A program made the position numbers and the translations under genes. This document shows positions 16,168 through 24,746 of a stretch of 39,952 nt of DNA, piece by piece (position 1 is the stretch's first letter; every line of letters begins with the position of its first letter). Below the pieces are notes generated by a model that searched no databases, had not been told where the DNA came from, and worked only from the letters and a program-made list of their open reading frames with translations. Where the stretch lies: NCBI GenBank assembly GCA_947630425.1, contig CANRHN010000013.1:1-39952 (forward strand). The letters are read 5' to 3'. This DNA comes from an uncultured Clostridia bacterium (GTDB lineage: Bacteria; Bacillota; Clostridia; Christensenellales; CAG-314).

Positions 16168-16914
16168 TCACACAAGGTCGCCGGTTTGCGTGCGGTACTG
16201 CCTTCCCGCGTTGTCTATGCGGTAGCCGTCGCGGTAAATCAGCTCCCCTATCGGGCAAAACGTCAAGCCCTTCAGGCGCAGCGACTCAAAAATGAGCGGC
16301 AATGCCTCCACAATGTGGTCGCTGTTGTTGTGACAAAGTATGATGTCGCCGCTACCCGCCCTTTGTACGCGCTCGGCTATCTCTCGGGCGGAAAGCCCCT
16401 TCCAATCCAAGCTGTCAACGCTCCACTGCACCGTGTACAGCCCCAAGCCCTTTGCCACGTTCAGCAATCGGTTGTTGTAGTCGCCGAAGGGCGGACGAAA
16501 CAGCTCCACGGGCTTTCCCGTCAGTTCAAATATCTTTTTGGACGAGCTTGTCAGCTCCTCGCGACATTGGGCTTCCGTAAGCTTGCTCATTTGCGGATGT
16601 GTTGCGCTGTGCGTGCCAATTTCAAAGCCGCGCGCGGCAATTTCCGCAACCATTTCGGGGTACTTGTCTACCCAAAATCCCACCAAAAAGAAGGTGGCTT
16701 TTACGCCGTAGCTGTCGCACACGTCCATAATTTGCCGCGTTTTGTCCGCGCCCCACGCCGCGTCGAAGCTGATGGAAACGCGGTTGTCCTGCCTGTCCAC
16801 GCAGTAAATGGGCACTTCGCGGCTGTTGGCATACACCTCGCTGTAACCGCCCATGCCGCACACCAACAGCACGCAAACAAGAGTTACGCAAACGGCTATG
16901 ATAGTTTGCTTCAC
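16168..16914 (-). CDS. Polysaccharide deacetylase, PdaB-like
   Basis: 248 residues using a GTG at 16914 behind AAAGGAG. An upstream ATG (about 16941) would overlap the -10 promoter box, so it is not used. The N-terminus is a signal/anchor segment (about 3-22). The NodB deacetylase domain shows SFDAAWG (49-55) with the first metal-site Asp, HSATHP (102-107) with the two His ligands, and RPPFGDYNN (140-148). The SFDAAWG form and the segment FFLVGFWVDKYPEM match PdaB, a sporulation-linked family in Bacillus; whether this lineage sporulates is not shown. It should remove N-acetyl groups from cell-wall sugars outside the membrane. It is followed by ssb. Confidence 0.88.
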   Translation of the reverse strand: MKQTIIAVCVTLVCVLLVCGMGGYSEVYANSREVPIYCVDRQDNRVSISFDAAWGADKTRQIMDVCDSYGVKATFFLVGFWVDKYPEMVAEIAARGFEIGTHSATHPQMSKLTEAQCREELTSSSKKIFELTGKPVELFRPPFGDYNNRLLNVAKGLGLYTVQWSVDSLDWKGLSAREIAERVQRAGSGDIILCHNNSDHIVEALPLIFESLRLKGLTFCPIGELIYRDGYRIDNAGRQYRTQTGDLV

Positions 16915-16939
16915 AAACACTCCTTTACCGAGCAAGTAC

Positions 16940-16948
16940 ATTATAGCA
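16940..16948 (-). promoter_or_regulatory. Extended -10 promoter of the deacetylase gene
   Basis: On the minus strand TGCTATAAT (TATAAT at 16945-16940) gives a perfect extended -10. No good -35 is seen 16-18 bp upstream. It lies 26 bp from the GTG start at 16914, leaving a short leader with the AAAGGAG site. Confidence 0.6.
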
Positions 16949-17169
16949 CCGCGCGGAGAAAAAATTCTATCGTTTTTTGTCGAAAAGACGCCTTTTGGCA
17001 CTATTTTACGCCCAAAACGCAAAAAATATGTCTGTTTGCCTTGCCGCCGCACAAGGGACAACCTCTTAAAAGCGGGCTATGCCAAAAAGTAATGCCGAAT
17101 ACGACATGTCAATTACATTTGAAAATTACCGCAAAAAACAAAAGTGGGAAAAATTTATGCGAAAAACAA

Positions 17170-17198
17170 TTGACAAACCGTGCATACAGTGCTAATAT
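17170..17198 (+). promoter_or_regulatory. Promoter of tRNA-Asn
   Basis: Consensus TTGACA (17170-17175), a 17-nt spacer and TAATAT (17193-17198). It lies 21 bp upstream of the tRNA start, as expected for a strong stable-RNA promoter. Confidence 0.85.
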
Positions 17199-17218
17199 AC
17201 AAAGGCAACAAAAGATAT

Positions 17219-17293
17219 TCCTCGTTAGCTCAGCGGCAGAGCATCCGGCTGTTAACCGGAGGGTCGTTGGTTCAAACCCAACACGGGGAGCCA
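17219..17293 (+). tRNA. tRNA-Asn (anticodon GTT)
   Basis: A 75-nt cloverleaf with CCA encoded. Acceptor TCCTCGT (17219-17225) pairs with ACGGGGA, the D arm is GCTC...GAGC, the anticodon stem-loop TCCGG CTGTTAA CCGGA has GTT, and the T arm is GTTGG TTCAAAC CCAAC. All stems are intact, and it has its own promoter and terminator. Confidence 0.97.
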
Positions 17294-17313
17294 CGCACAA
17301 ACAAACCTGTGCC

Positions 17314-17350
17314 AAAAGATGGAAGTGAATTTTCACTTCCATCTTTTGTT
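17314..17350 (+). terminator. Terminator after tRNA-Asn
   Basis: AAAAGATGGAAGTGAA (17314-17329) and its perfect reverse complement (17332-17347) form a 16-bp stem running into T-rich sequence. The A-rich left arm makes it bidirectional. Confidence 0.88.
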
Positions 17351-17364
17351 ATAAAAACCACTTC

Positions 17365-17385
17365 GTGCGTGGCTCCCCGTGTTGG
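17365..17385 (-). repeat. Inverted 21-bp copy of the tRNA-Asn 3' end
   Basis: These 21 bp are the exact reverse complement of 17278-17298, which covers the 3' side of the T stem, the acceptor 3' strand, the CCA and five bases beyond. The copy faces the tRNA across the terminator. Integration attachment sites often use tRNA 3' ends, but an inverted orientation so close by is not the normal att arrangement. Confidence 0.85.
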
Positions 17386-17406
17386 CTTGCCCGGCGGCGA
17401 GCGGGG

Positions 17407-17544
17407 CGGTAACTCGCTTTGCGAGCGCACCCGCTCTTGCACGCGGCTGCTGCAAAGTACCCACAGGGTACGTTTGCTTTACGCGCCGCGCCCAACACGG
17501 GCTTCTTCGTAAACGCCTGCTTCCTTGCTTTGTTTGCCGTGTGG
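17407..17544 (+). repeat. 138-bp direct repeat, copy 1
   Basis: Nearly identical to 17794-17931. It contains short palindromes such as CTCGCTTTGCGAG and GTACCCACAGGGTAC, and the string CCCAACACGGGCTTCTTCG, which resembles the tRNA 3' tail. No ribosome binding site or credible coding frame is present. Confidence 0.85.
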
Positions 17545-17793
17545 TCGCTCCCTCGTGTTGGAAATTGAATTATGTAGCGCTCCGTGTTTGCTTCATTTAA
17601 CGCATTGTGGCGGTTGAGTGTTTCTTTCTAACACTGCGGGCGTGGTCTGTTGGCAAAGCGGACCGCGCCCTTGTGCATTCGGCTACCAACTGCACACTGT
17701 GCAGATTGCCTTCACGCCGAATGTGCTTACCCCACTGCGTGGGGACAAACCCAACGTCCCTTCGTAAATGTCGGTTCTTTTTTTTGTATTGAG
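17545..17793 (+). other. Spacer between the direct repeats
   Basis: Holds palindromic motifs CTGCACACTGTGCAG and CCCCACTGCGTGGGG around 17692-17744. No gene is seen. Confidence 0.5.
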
Positions 17794-17931
17794 CGGTAAC
17801 TCGCTTTGCGAGCGCACCCGCTCTTGCACGCGGCCGCTACAAAGTACCCACAGGGTACGTTTGCTTTACGCGCCGCGCCCAACACGGGCTTCTTCGTAAA
17901 CGTCTGCTCCCTTGCTTTGTTTGCCGTGTGG
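17794..17931 (+). repeat. 138-bp direct repeat, copy 2
   Basis: Same length as copy 1 (17407-17544), with scattered substitutions. It is followed by a CTTCCCC TCTCGAA GGGGAAG hairpin (17973-17993). Confidence 0.85.
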
Positions 17932-18427
17932 ATAGACGAAACAAACTTCGTCCCTATCGGCGCGATGCGCCACTTCCCCTCTCGAAGGGGAAGCTATGCC
18001 TCTGTGACACACCTTGTTTCAAAACAAACAGTTCAAATCAAAATTCCGAGTTAATATAGAAGTCGGCTTCTATATTTGTTTACTTTCACTATTGAATATT
18101 TGTTTGATAACTATTTTTCTACTTTTCAAACTTTTTGCTCTGAAAAAATAGCTTCCCCTTCGAGAGGGGAAGTCCCCGAAGGGGAAAAGGGACGAAATAT
18201 TTATTTTGAGTCGAAACTCATCCACCGCCGTTCGGCGGTCCCCCTTCTCTTGCGTCTTCAAGAGAAGGCTTAAAAAAAACACTTCAACCTTGTTCAACAG
18301 GGAGCGAGCAGCACCGAGAAGTTTTTTTTTCTTTATAAATTTTTATTTCCACAACATTTGCCATTGAACTGAAAATTTTATAAAACGGCGTAAATGAAAA
18401 TATGCGCGGCGAAATTTTTTTATAATT
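17932..18427 (+). repeat. Intergenic palindromes upstream of nadE
   Basis: Non-coding. Contains the GGGGAAG hairpins (17973-17993 and 18152-18172), the perfect palindrome AATATAGAAG TCGG CTTCTATATT (18053-18076), a CTTCTCTTGCGTCTTCAAG hairpin (about 18243-18270) and a fragment of the AACAGGGAGCGAG array unit (about 18280-18310). All of these are members of families found elsewhere in the window. Confidence 0.7.
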
Positions 18428-18472
18428 TGTTTGGTCCTTTTTGTTGATTTTATAATCTGTTGGTGGTAAAAT
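18428..18472 (+). promoter_or_regulatory. Promoter region of nadE-trmB
   Basis: Two overlapping sigma-A-like options are visible: TTGATT (18444-18449), 17 nt, TAAAAT (18467-18472), and a TATAAT at 18451-18456 with only a weak -35. The first places the start site about 20 bp before the ATG at 18502. The gene's own HTH domain makes autoregulation at this site conceivable. Confidence 0.5.
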
Positions 18473-18501
18473 ATAGTGTAAACCAAATGTAGAGGAAAAC
18501 C

Positions 18502-20640
18502 ATGCAAAACATCGTAGCAATTCTCAATCGCGCAAAAAAAGCAAAAAAAATGACGTTGAAACAGCTTGCGGAGCAAAGCGGACTTACGCAGGGCACTGTC
18601 AACAAAATTATGAGCGGCGAACTGAAAAGCATCAAGCCGGACAAGCTCGCCCGACTTGCACAAGCGTTGGACGTGTCGCCGACAAGTCTGCAGCAAGCCG
18701 CAGAGCAGCCTTCGTCGAAGGAATTTGTCGGCATGGTAAAAATTGCCTGCATTTCCCCCGAGCTGAAGGTGGCAAGCTGCGCCTACAACGTGGAGCAAAT
18801 TGTAAAATCCGTGCGCGAAGCCGCCCAAAAGGGGGTGGAAATTGCGGTGCTGCCCGAGCTGTGCATAACGGGTTACAGCTGCGGAGATCTGTTTTTCCAA
18901 AACGCGCTGCGCACCGCTGCCGTAAACGGACTTAAAAGGCTGTGCGAGGAGCTGTCGGACGTCAACGTTCTCGTTGCGGTCGGCTTGCCCTTGCCCGACG
19001 AACAGGGCAGGCTGTACAACGTGGCGGCTGTCCTCTACCGCGGACGGGTGTTGGGCGTCATTCCCAAAAAGCACCTGCCCAACTACAACGAATTTATGGA
19101 AAAACGCTTTTTCTGCTCCTACGAGGGCGACAACACCACCGTAAAGCTGTTCGGCGAGGACGTTCCCTTTGGAAACAGGCTGGTTTTCGTCAACGACGCT
19201 CACCGCGAGGTGCGCTTCGGCGTGGAGGTGTGCGAGGACGTGTGGGTGGCAAATTCGCCGTCTATAGGTCATACCGCGGCGGGAGCTAACGCCGTGTTCA
19301 ACCTTTCGGCAAGCAACGAAACGGTTCTGAAGGCGTCCTACCGCAAAAAAATGATAGAAATTCAATCGGCAAAGTGCGGCGTCATCTACGCATACTGCTC
19401 CTCGGGACCGAGCGAATCCACCTCTAACACGGTGTTTTCCGCGCACAACATCATTTGCGAAAACGGCGAGCTGCTTGCGGAAAGCCAACCCTTTGCCGAG
19501 GGCTATGCGGAAGCGTGCGCCGACTTCGATTTTGTGGAAAACGAACGCGCTCGGCTGGATCGCTCCGACGCGCCGCAGGGCTACACCTTTGTACACTACT
19601 CGCAAAAGCTAAAGGGCGAGGCGCGCATTTACAGCCCGACTCCCTTTGTGCCACAGGACAAGGCGGAGCTTGCCCAAACATGCGAACGCGCGCTGACCAT
19701 ACTTGCTTACGGACTGAAAAAACGCATAGAACACGTTGGAGCAAGCAAGCTTGTCATCGGCATTTCCGGCGGCAGCGACAGCACGCTGGCTTTGATGGTG
19801 TGCGTTCGCGCTCTTAAGCTGCTTTCTCGCCCCGCAACCGACGTGTTGGCGATAACAATGCCCTGCTTCGGCACGGGAAAACGCTCCTTGAACAACGCCA
19901 TTGCGCTTGCGCAAGCGGTTGGAGCGACATTGCGGCAGGTAAACATTTCCGCCGCCGTCACGCAGCACCTAAAGGACATCGACCACGACTTTTCGCCGGA
20001 CACCACCTTTGAAAACGCGCAGGCGCGAGAACGCACTCAGGTGCTTATGGACGTTGCCAATGCCTGCAACGGCTTGGTCGTGGGCACGGGGGACATGAGC
20101 GAGGCGGCTCTCGGTTGGAGCACCTTTAACGGCGACCAGATGAGCATGTACGCAGCCATCGCTTCCGTACCCAAAACGTTGGTAAAGGCAATGCTTTTGC
20201 ACTGCGCGCAAAATTCTTCTGCCGAGCTGAAACGCGTGCTGCAGGACATTGCGAACGCGCCCGTCAGCCCCGAACTGCTGCCCACCGACGACAACGGCAA
20301 CGTTACTCAATTGACGGAAAACGTTGTCGGTCCTTACGAACTGCACGACTACTTTTTGTTTATGCTGGTAAGAAAGGGCTTTTCGCCGAGCAAGGTGTAC
20401 CGCATGGCGTGCCGCTCCTTTGAAAAGTACTCCCCCGAAACCATAATGGGCTGCTTGAAATTGTTTGTAAAAAGGTTTTTCTCTCAACAGTTCAAGCGCA
20501 GTTGCACTCCCGACAGCGTGCGGCTCGGCTCGGTGGATTTGGGCAAATACGCCTTGCGCATGCCGAGCGACGCCGATTGCGCCGAGTGGCTGACGGAGCT
20601 AAGTAACATTCAACAGGTGACAAAATGCGAATGCGACTGA
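18502..20640 (+). CDS. nadE: Glutamine-dependent NAD+ synthetase with N-terminal HTH domain
   Basis: 712 residues, ATG at 18502 behind GAGGAAAACC. Residues of about 3-62 form an XRE-type helix-turn-helix (MTLKQLAEQSGLTQGTVNKI). From residue 78 (an in-frame Met at 18733 with a weak AAGGA upstream) follows the usual enzyme. The nitrilase-like glutaminase has the triad E119 (VLPELCITGY), K190 (VIPKKHLPNY) and C244 (VEVCEDVW). The C-terminal NAD synthetase has the PP-loop SGGSDS (422-427). It converts deamido-NAD to NAD using glutamine-derived ammonia, the last step of NAD synthesis. The HTH fusion is not part of the standard architecture of about 640 residues and suggests either NAD-linked autoregulation or a second, shorter product from Met78. 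It overlaps trmB by 16 bp. Confidence 0.93.
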   Translation: MQNIVAILNRAKKAKKMTLKQLAEQSGLTQGTVNKIMSGELKSIKPDKLARLAQALDVSPTSLQQAAEQPSSKEFVGMVKIACISPELKVASCAYNVEQIVKSVREAAQKGVEIAVLPELCITGYSCGDLFFQNALRTAAVNGLKRLCEELSDVNVLVAVGLPLPDEQGRLYNVAAVLYRGRVLGVIPKKHLPNYNEFMEKRFFCSYEGDNTTVKLFGEDVPFGNRLVFVNDAHREVRFGVEVCEDVWVANSPSIGHTAAGANAVFNLSASNETVLKASYRKKMIEIQSAKCGVIYAYCSSGPSESTSNTVFSAHNIICENGELLAESQPFAEGYAEACADFDFVENERARLDRSDAPQGYTFVHYSQKLKGEARIYSPTPFVPQDKAELAQTCERALTILAYGLKKRIEHVGASKLVIGISGGSDSTLALMVCVRALKLLSRPATDVLAITMPCFGTGKRSLNNAIALAQAVGATLRQVNISAAVTQHLKDIDHDFSPDTTFENAQARERTQVLMDVANACNGLVVGTGDMSEAALGWSTFNGDQMSMYAAIASVPKTLVKAMLLHCAQNSSAELKRVLQDIANAPVSPELLPTDDNGNVTQLTENVVGPYELHDYFLFMLVRKGFSPSKVYRMACRSFEKYSPETIMGCLKLFVKRFFSQQFKRSCTPDSVRLGSVDLGKYALRMPSDADCAEWLTELSNIQQVTKCECD

Positions 20641-21320
20641 AAAAACATTTGGAAGAGCGCATTGCCGAATGCGGCGCGCTTCTGCTTGCCCGCGAGGGAG
20701 ACGGCTACTACCGCCTGACGGAAGAGGAAAAACTTGCCTTTCGCGTTGACCTCGACGCGGCGTTTGCCAAAGCGCAACCCATTGTGCTGGAAATAGGCTG
20801 CGGCAAAGGGGGCTGGGCGATACAAAGCGCGTTGCTGCACCCCGACGTCAACTATGTTGCGGTGGAAAAGCTTTCCAATGTGATAGTTGTCGCCTGCGAA
20901 AACGCGCGCGACGCAAAAATCGAAAATCTGAAGTTTTTGAACGTGCGCGCGGAAAATCTCGACAGATACCTGCCTCCGAAAAGCGTTGCGCAGATCGTGC
21001 TGAACTTCAGCTGCCCCTTCCCCAAAAAGACCTACGCCAACCGCCGACTTACAAGCGCAAACTTTTTGAACATCTACAAAAAGCTGCTTGCCGACGACGG
21101 GTCGATAATGCAAAAAACGGACAACCGCGAGTTTTTTCTTTGGTCGATGGAGAGCTTTCGGGCAAACGGCTTTGAAGTGACGGACGTGTGCTACGACCTG
21201 CCCGAAAAAGACAGCGTTGTGACGGAATACGAAGCCAAATTTCGCAATGAGGGCTTGCCCATCTATGCGTTGAAAGCAAAAATGCTCGCTCAATCGGAAA
21301 ACCACGCCGCATCCAAGTGA
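20625..21320 (+). CDS. trmB: tRNA (guanine-N7)-methyltransferase TrmB, divergent
   Basis: 231 residues, ATG at 20625 inside the end of nadE with AGGTGA upstream. TrmB makes m7G46 in the variable loop of tRNAs using SAM. Visible motifs are the SAM loop LEIGCGKGG (55-63), E81 after VAV, the segment LNFSCPFPKKTYANRRLT (126-143) and KTDN (164-167). The family signature is normally FxDPWxKxRHxKRR; here the Asp is Cys130, Trp is Phe, and the RH and K positions are T-Y and N. The SAM site is intact, so the protein should bind cofactor, but the altered signature leaves activity or substrate uncertain. The same-operon position next to nadE has no obvious functional logic. Confidence 0.85.
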   Translation: MRMRLKKHLEERIAECGALLLAREGDGYYRLTEEEKLAFRVDLDAAFAKAQPIVLEIGCGKGGWAIQSALLHPDVNYVAVEKLSNVIVVACENARDAKIENLKFLNVRAENLDRYLPPKSVAQIVLNFSCPFPKKTYANRRLTSANFLNIYKKLLADDGSIMQKTDNREFFLWSMESFRANGFEVTDVCYDLPEKDSVVTEYEAKFRNEGLPIYALKAKMLAQSENHAASK

Positions 21321-21334
21321 ACAAGACAAGTAAA

Positions 21335-21365
21335 AACAGCTTTCCTTGATGAAAGTCGTTTTTTT
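21335..21365 (+). terminator. Terminator of the nadE-trmB operon
   Basis: AACAGCTTTC (21335-21344) pairs with GAAAGTCGTT (21351-21360) with one mismatch and one G-T pair, followed by TTTTT. It lies 15 bp after the trmB stop. Confidence 0.8.
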
Positions 21366-21779
21366 CATTGTGAGAGTATTCGACGCGGGGGGGGGATAGC
21401 CCGTTGATTTTTTTTGCTGTTCAGGTCGATTTTTATCTGTTTTTTACCAAAATTACACGAAATTTAACTACTATGTGTAACATAGTACTATACGATTTGC
21501 GAAAAATTGTAGTACAAAGAAAGATATTTACTCCACACCGCTGATTTTGGGTAGCTGCGACACTTGTTATGAATACAATTTCCCATACTGAAGTAAAAAT
21601 CGGCAAGCTTGTCAACCTTAAAAAACAATAAACGTGAGAGGGACAATAAAATTTCAAAAAAAATTAAAAAGGCTTCGGAACAATCTTCCCGAAGCCTTTT
21701 TTCAAGCAGTGTCCGACACAGCACCCACACCACCACACAATCAACGACAACCGCATTAAAAGGCTTCCCGTCGAGCGGG
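21366..21779. other. Intergenic region with an orphan terminator
   Basis: No gene is recognised. A strong terminator lies at 21666-21702 without an assigned upstream transcript; a 20-codon frame at 21570-21632 has no ribosome binding site. A GGCTTCCCGTCGAGCGGGAAGC hairpin-like segment lies at about 21760-21783. Confidence 0.5.
21666..21702 (+). terminator. Strong orphan rho-independent terminator
   Basis: AAAAAGGCTTCGG (21666-21678) and CCGAAGCCTTTTT (21689-21701) form a 13-bp stem ending in T residues. It has no gene on the plus strand for 350 bp upstream apart from the already terminated trmB, so a small RNA transcript is one possibility. Confidence 0.8.
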
Positions 21780-22247
21780 AAGCTGTATTAAAAGGGGACC
21801 CCGACAAGTTGAGCTTATCGAAGCTTGTTGGGGTCCCCGTTATAGCCCCCTTCTCTTGCGTCCTCAAGAGAAGGCTTTTGGAACAACTGTAAATTTGCTA
21901 TACACTACTACGAAGAGGTACACCCAAACCTTATATACCAAGGAGCGAGGGTACTCCGTGAAAAATAATCTGCAACGAACACCTCACAATAAAAAAACGC
22001 CCAAACCTTGTTAACCACAGCCGCGAGTATGTTTTCCGAAAAATAATCTGCAACGAACACCTCACAACAAATTTTTACGAAGAAAAACACCCCAACCTTG
22101 TTTACCCGGGAGCGAGGGTACTCCGTGAAAAATAATCTGCAACGAGTACCTTGCACAAATTTTATTTTGTTCCATTACTAAAGGGTGCAAGGTGCGAGTG
22201 AAGCCCTTTTTTCACGGAGCTACCCGAGCGACACACGTTTGGTCGGC
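21780..22247 (+). repeat. Composite intergenic repeat island B
   Basis: Non-coding. Order: a 15-bp hairpin GGGGACCCCGACAAG/CTTGTTGGGGTCCCC (21794-21808 and 21824-21838), the CTTCTCTTG...CAAGAGAAGG hairpin, three to four array units with AGCGAGGGTACTCCGTG and AATCTGCAACGA, then the long hairpin at 22146-22195 and a GAAGCCCTTTTTTCACGG stretch. It ends exactly at the stop codon of the minus-strand topoisomerase gene. Confidence 0.8.
22146..22195 (+). repeat. Conserved long hairpin, copy B
   Basis: GTACCTTGCAC (22146-22156) pairs with GTGCAAGGTGC (22185-22195), 11 bp with one G-T pair. The loop carries the shared ATTTTATTTTGTTCC and TACTAAAG. Confidence 0.8.
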
Positions 22248-24734
22248 TTACTTGTTTGCGCCGGTGCAGTATCTCAAAATCTTTTCCACCGCTATACCGC
22301 CGCGTTTGCCCTGCGGCAGTTTGCCTTTGTGGTTTTTGTTCTCCACGGACACGTCGGAGCTGTCTACCACCAACGTTGTGGCGCGGTCGTAAATGGCAAT
22401 CTTGAAGGGCACATCTCCCACGTAGTCGGCAAACACAATGCTACTGCCGTTTACGCCGAATTCGATACCCTTTGCGCCCTTGCAGTTACGGGCGTGTTTG
22501 GTAATTTCCTTTACGGGCAGCCGTTTCAAAAAGCCCTTGTTGGTTGCCAAAAGCACCTCGCCCTTGTTGGCTTCCACCTGTCCCGCAAACACAACGTACT
22601 CGTCCTCGGCAAGGTTGATGCAGTGAACGCCCCCTGCCACTCTGCCCTGCAACGGCACTTCGCTTACGTCGAAGCGCGTGCAGCCGCCGCGGTTGGTAAC
22701 GAAGAAAATTTCCGCGTCGGGGCGGACAACTTCCACCTTGAACACTTCGTCGTCCTCTTTGCCCTTGTAGCCCTGAAACACCGATTTTAACAGTCGGTAC
22801 TCGCTCCACTCGCTGCGCTTTACCATGCCCTGACGGCTGTAAATAAGCAACTCTCCGCCGACGTCCTCGCCTGCGGGCATTGCAAACACGGCAACGGGAA
22901 TTTCGCCCAAAGCGGCTTCGGGGAACACGTGCGACAAGTTTACGCCGGGGTCGCGGTAGCGAATTTCCGGCAGGTCTCCCGCTTTGATACGGAAGCAGTT
23001 GCCCATGTTGCTGAAGAACATCACGTTTACGTCCGTTTTTGTTTCCACGGCGTGGGTCAGCAGTTCCGCAAAGGTAGAGCCTATCGCGTCCTTTTGCGAC
23101 ATGTTGAAGTTTTTGGAAGGAATACGCTTAAGAGTATAGTCGGCGGCAATGCCCACCACCACCGTTTCGACGGGCTTTTCGTCCGTTTCGCTGGGTATAA
23201 CGGCGTCGGCTTCCGTCTTGCAAATTTCCGAAAGGCGGGGCGTTTTGTAGTTGCGTTTCAACGCCGTCATTTCCGACTTGATAAGCTCCATTTGCTCTCT
23301 GCGGCTGTTGATGATGACGTTGAGGCGGGCAATGGTATGCTCCAGCTCGCGCAGCTCGTTTTCCAGCTTGTTCACTTCCAGCTTGGTAAGTCGGGCAAGA
23401 CGCAAATCCAAAATTGCCTGCGCCTGACGTTCGCTGAGGTCAAAGCGTTCGCGCAGCTTGTTGCGCGCGTCCGTTGTGGAAGCGGCGTTTTTGATTATGC
23501 GTATAACCTCGTCGATGTTGGTTACGGCAATTACCAAGCCCTGCAAAATGTGGGCGCGTTCCTTTGCCTCTTCCAACTCGAACTTGCTGCGCTTCAAAAT
23601 TACATCGCGCTGATATGCCACGTAGTAAGCGATGATGTCCAGCAGACCCATAAGCTGCGGCTTGCCGTCCGCAATTGCCACCATGTTTATGCCGTAGGAC
23701 ATTTCCAATTGAGAGTACTTGAACAAATTTTTTATCAACTGCTTTACGTCGCAATCCTTTCTCAACTTGATGACGGCGCGCAGACCTTCCTTGTCGCTTT
23801 CGTCCACAATTTCCGAAATGCCTGCAAACATTTCCTTTTTTTCGTCCTTCAACGCCGCAATGCGAATAAGCATGTCCGCTTTGTTGATGCCGTAAGGTAT
23901 TTCGGTGATGACAATGTTGCGACGATCTCCCGACGCCACCTCTATGTGCATTTTGGCGCGCAAGATGATTTTACCCTTGCCCGTTTCGTAGGCTTGCGCC
24001 AGCCCATCGCCGGGGATTATGTGTCCGCCCGTGGGGAAATCCGGTCCCTTGATGATCTTCATCATGTTGGCAAGGGAAATGCGCGGATTGTCTATGTACG
24101 CGATCGTTCCGTCGATAACTTCCGCAAAGTTGTGAGGGGGAATGTTGGTGGCAAGTCCCACCGCTATGCCCGTTGCGCCGTTTACCAGCAAATTGGGAAA
24201 ACGCCCCGGCAGCATGTCCGGTTCCTTGGTGGTGTCGTCAAAGTTGCGAGACCAACGCACCGTGTCCTTTTCTATGTCGCGAAGCAGCTCCAACGCGCAG
24301 GGGGAAAGCTTTGCCTCGGTGTAACGCATTGCCGCCGCGCCGTCGCCGTCGATGTTGCCGAAGTTGCCCTGACCGATGATGAGGGGCACGTTCATTGCAA
24401 AGGGTTGCGCCATGCGCACCATTGCGTCGTAAATGGAGCTGTCGCCGTGAGGGTGGTAACGTCCCATGCAGTCGCCGACGATACGCGCCGATTTGCGCGT
24501 GGGCTTGTCGGGAGTGTTGCCCTGCTCGTACATGGAGTACAAAATACGCCGCTGAACAGGCTTTAGACCGTCCTCTACGCGGGGAAGCGCGCGGTCGAGA
24601 ATGACGTGTTCGGCGTAGGGCATCATGGATTCGTGCATCACCACTTCCATGGGCTTGGTAAGCAGATTGCTGCCGTCCTCCATTTTGACTATTTCACTGT
24701 GTTCCAAATCGAAAATATCTACTTGTTGACTCAT
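22248..24734 (-). CDS. parC: Type IIA DNA topoisomerase subunit A (topoisomerase IV ParC-like; GyrA family)
   Basis: 828 residues, ATG at 24734 behind GCGAGGTAAACA. This subunit cuts and rejoins DNA. The breakage domain shows [19 protein letters not shown] (48-66), the quinolone-region [10 protein letters not shown] (94-103, Ser and Asp retained) and the active Tyr138 in AAMRYTE. A long coiled coil (about 430-480) follows. The C-terminal beta-pinwheel has repeats such as [11 protein letters not shown] and [11 protein letters not shown]. The GyrA box (QRRGGKG type) that lets gyrase wrap DNA is not found; the expected place reads [15 protein letters not shown]. With [14 protein letters not shown] and the partner's features, this favours topoisomerase IV over gyrase. 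Common annotation would be gyrA or parC. Second gene of the operon, 12 bp after parE. Confidence 0.92.
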   Translation of the reverse strand: MSQQVDIFDLEHSEIVKMEDGSNLLTKPMEVVMHESMMPYAEHVILDRALPRVEDGLKPVQRRILYSMYEQGNTPDKPTRKSARIVGDCMGRYHPHGDSSIYDAMVRMAQPFAMNVPLIIGQGNFGNIDGDGAAAMRYTEAKLSPCALELLRDIEKDTVRWSRNFDDTTKEPDMLPGRFPNLLVNGATGIAVGLATNIPPHNFAEVIDGTIAYIDNPRISLANMMKIIKGPDFPTGGHIIPGDGLAQAYETGKGKIILRAKMHIEVASGDRRNIVITEIPYGINKADMLIRIAALKDEKKEMFAGISEIVDESDKEGLRAVIKLRKDCDVKQLIKNLFKYSQLEMSYGINMVAIADGKPQLMGLLDIIAYYVAYQRDVILKRSKFELEEAKERAHILQGLVIAVTNIDEVIRIIKNAASTTDARNKLRERFDLSERQAQAILDLRLARLTKLEVNKLENELRELEHTIARLNVIINSRREQMELIKSEMTALKRNYKTPRLSEICKTEADAVIPSETDEKPVETVVVGIAADYTLKRIPSKNFNMSQKDAIGSTFAELLTHAVETKTDVNVMFFSNMGNCFRIKAGDLPEIRYRDPGVNLSHVFPEAALGEIPVAVFAMPAGEDVGGELLIYSRQGMVKRSEWSEYRLLKSVFQGYKGKEDDEVFKVEVVRPDAEIFFVTNRGGCTRFDVSEVPLQGRVAGGVHCINLAEDEYVVFAGQVEANKGEVLLATNKGFLKRLPVKEITKHARNCKGAKGIEFGVNGSSIVFADYVGDVPFKIAIYDRATTLVVDSSDVSVENKNHKGKLPQGKRGGIAVEKILRYCTGANK

Positions 24735-24746
24735 TTGTTTACCTCG

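Noticed and set aside
17219..17385. Phage attachment site at tRNA-Asn for the capsid cassette
   Set aside because: The duplicated tRNA end is inverted and local; no matching direct copy flanks 600-9095.
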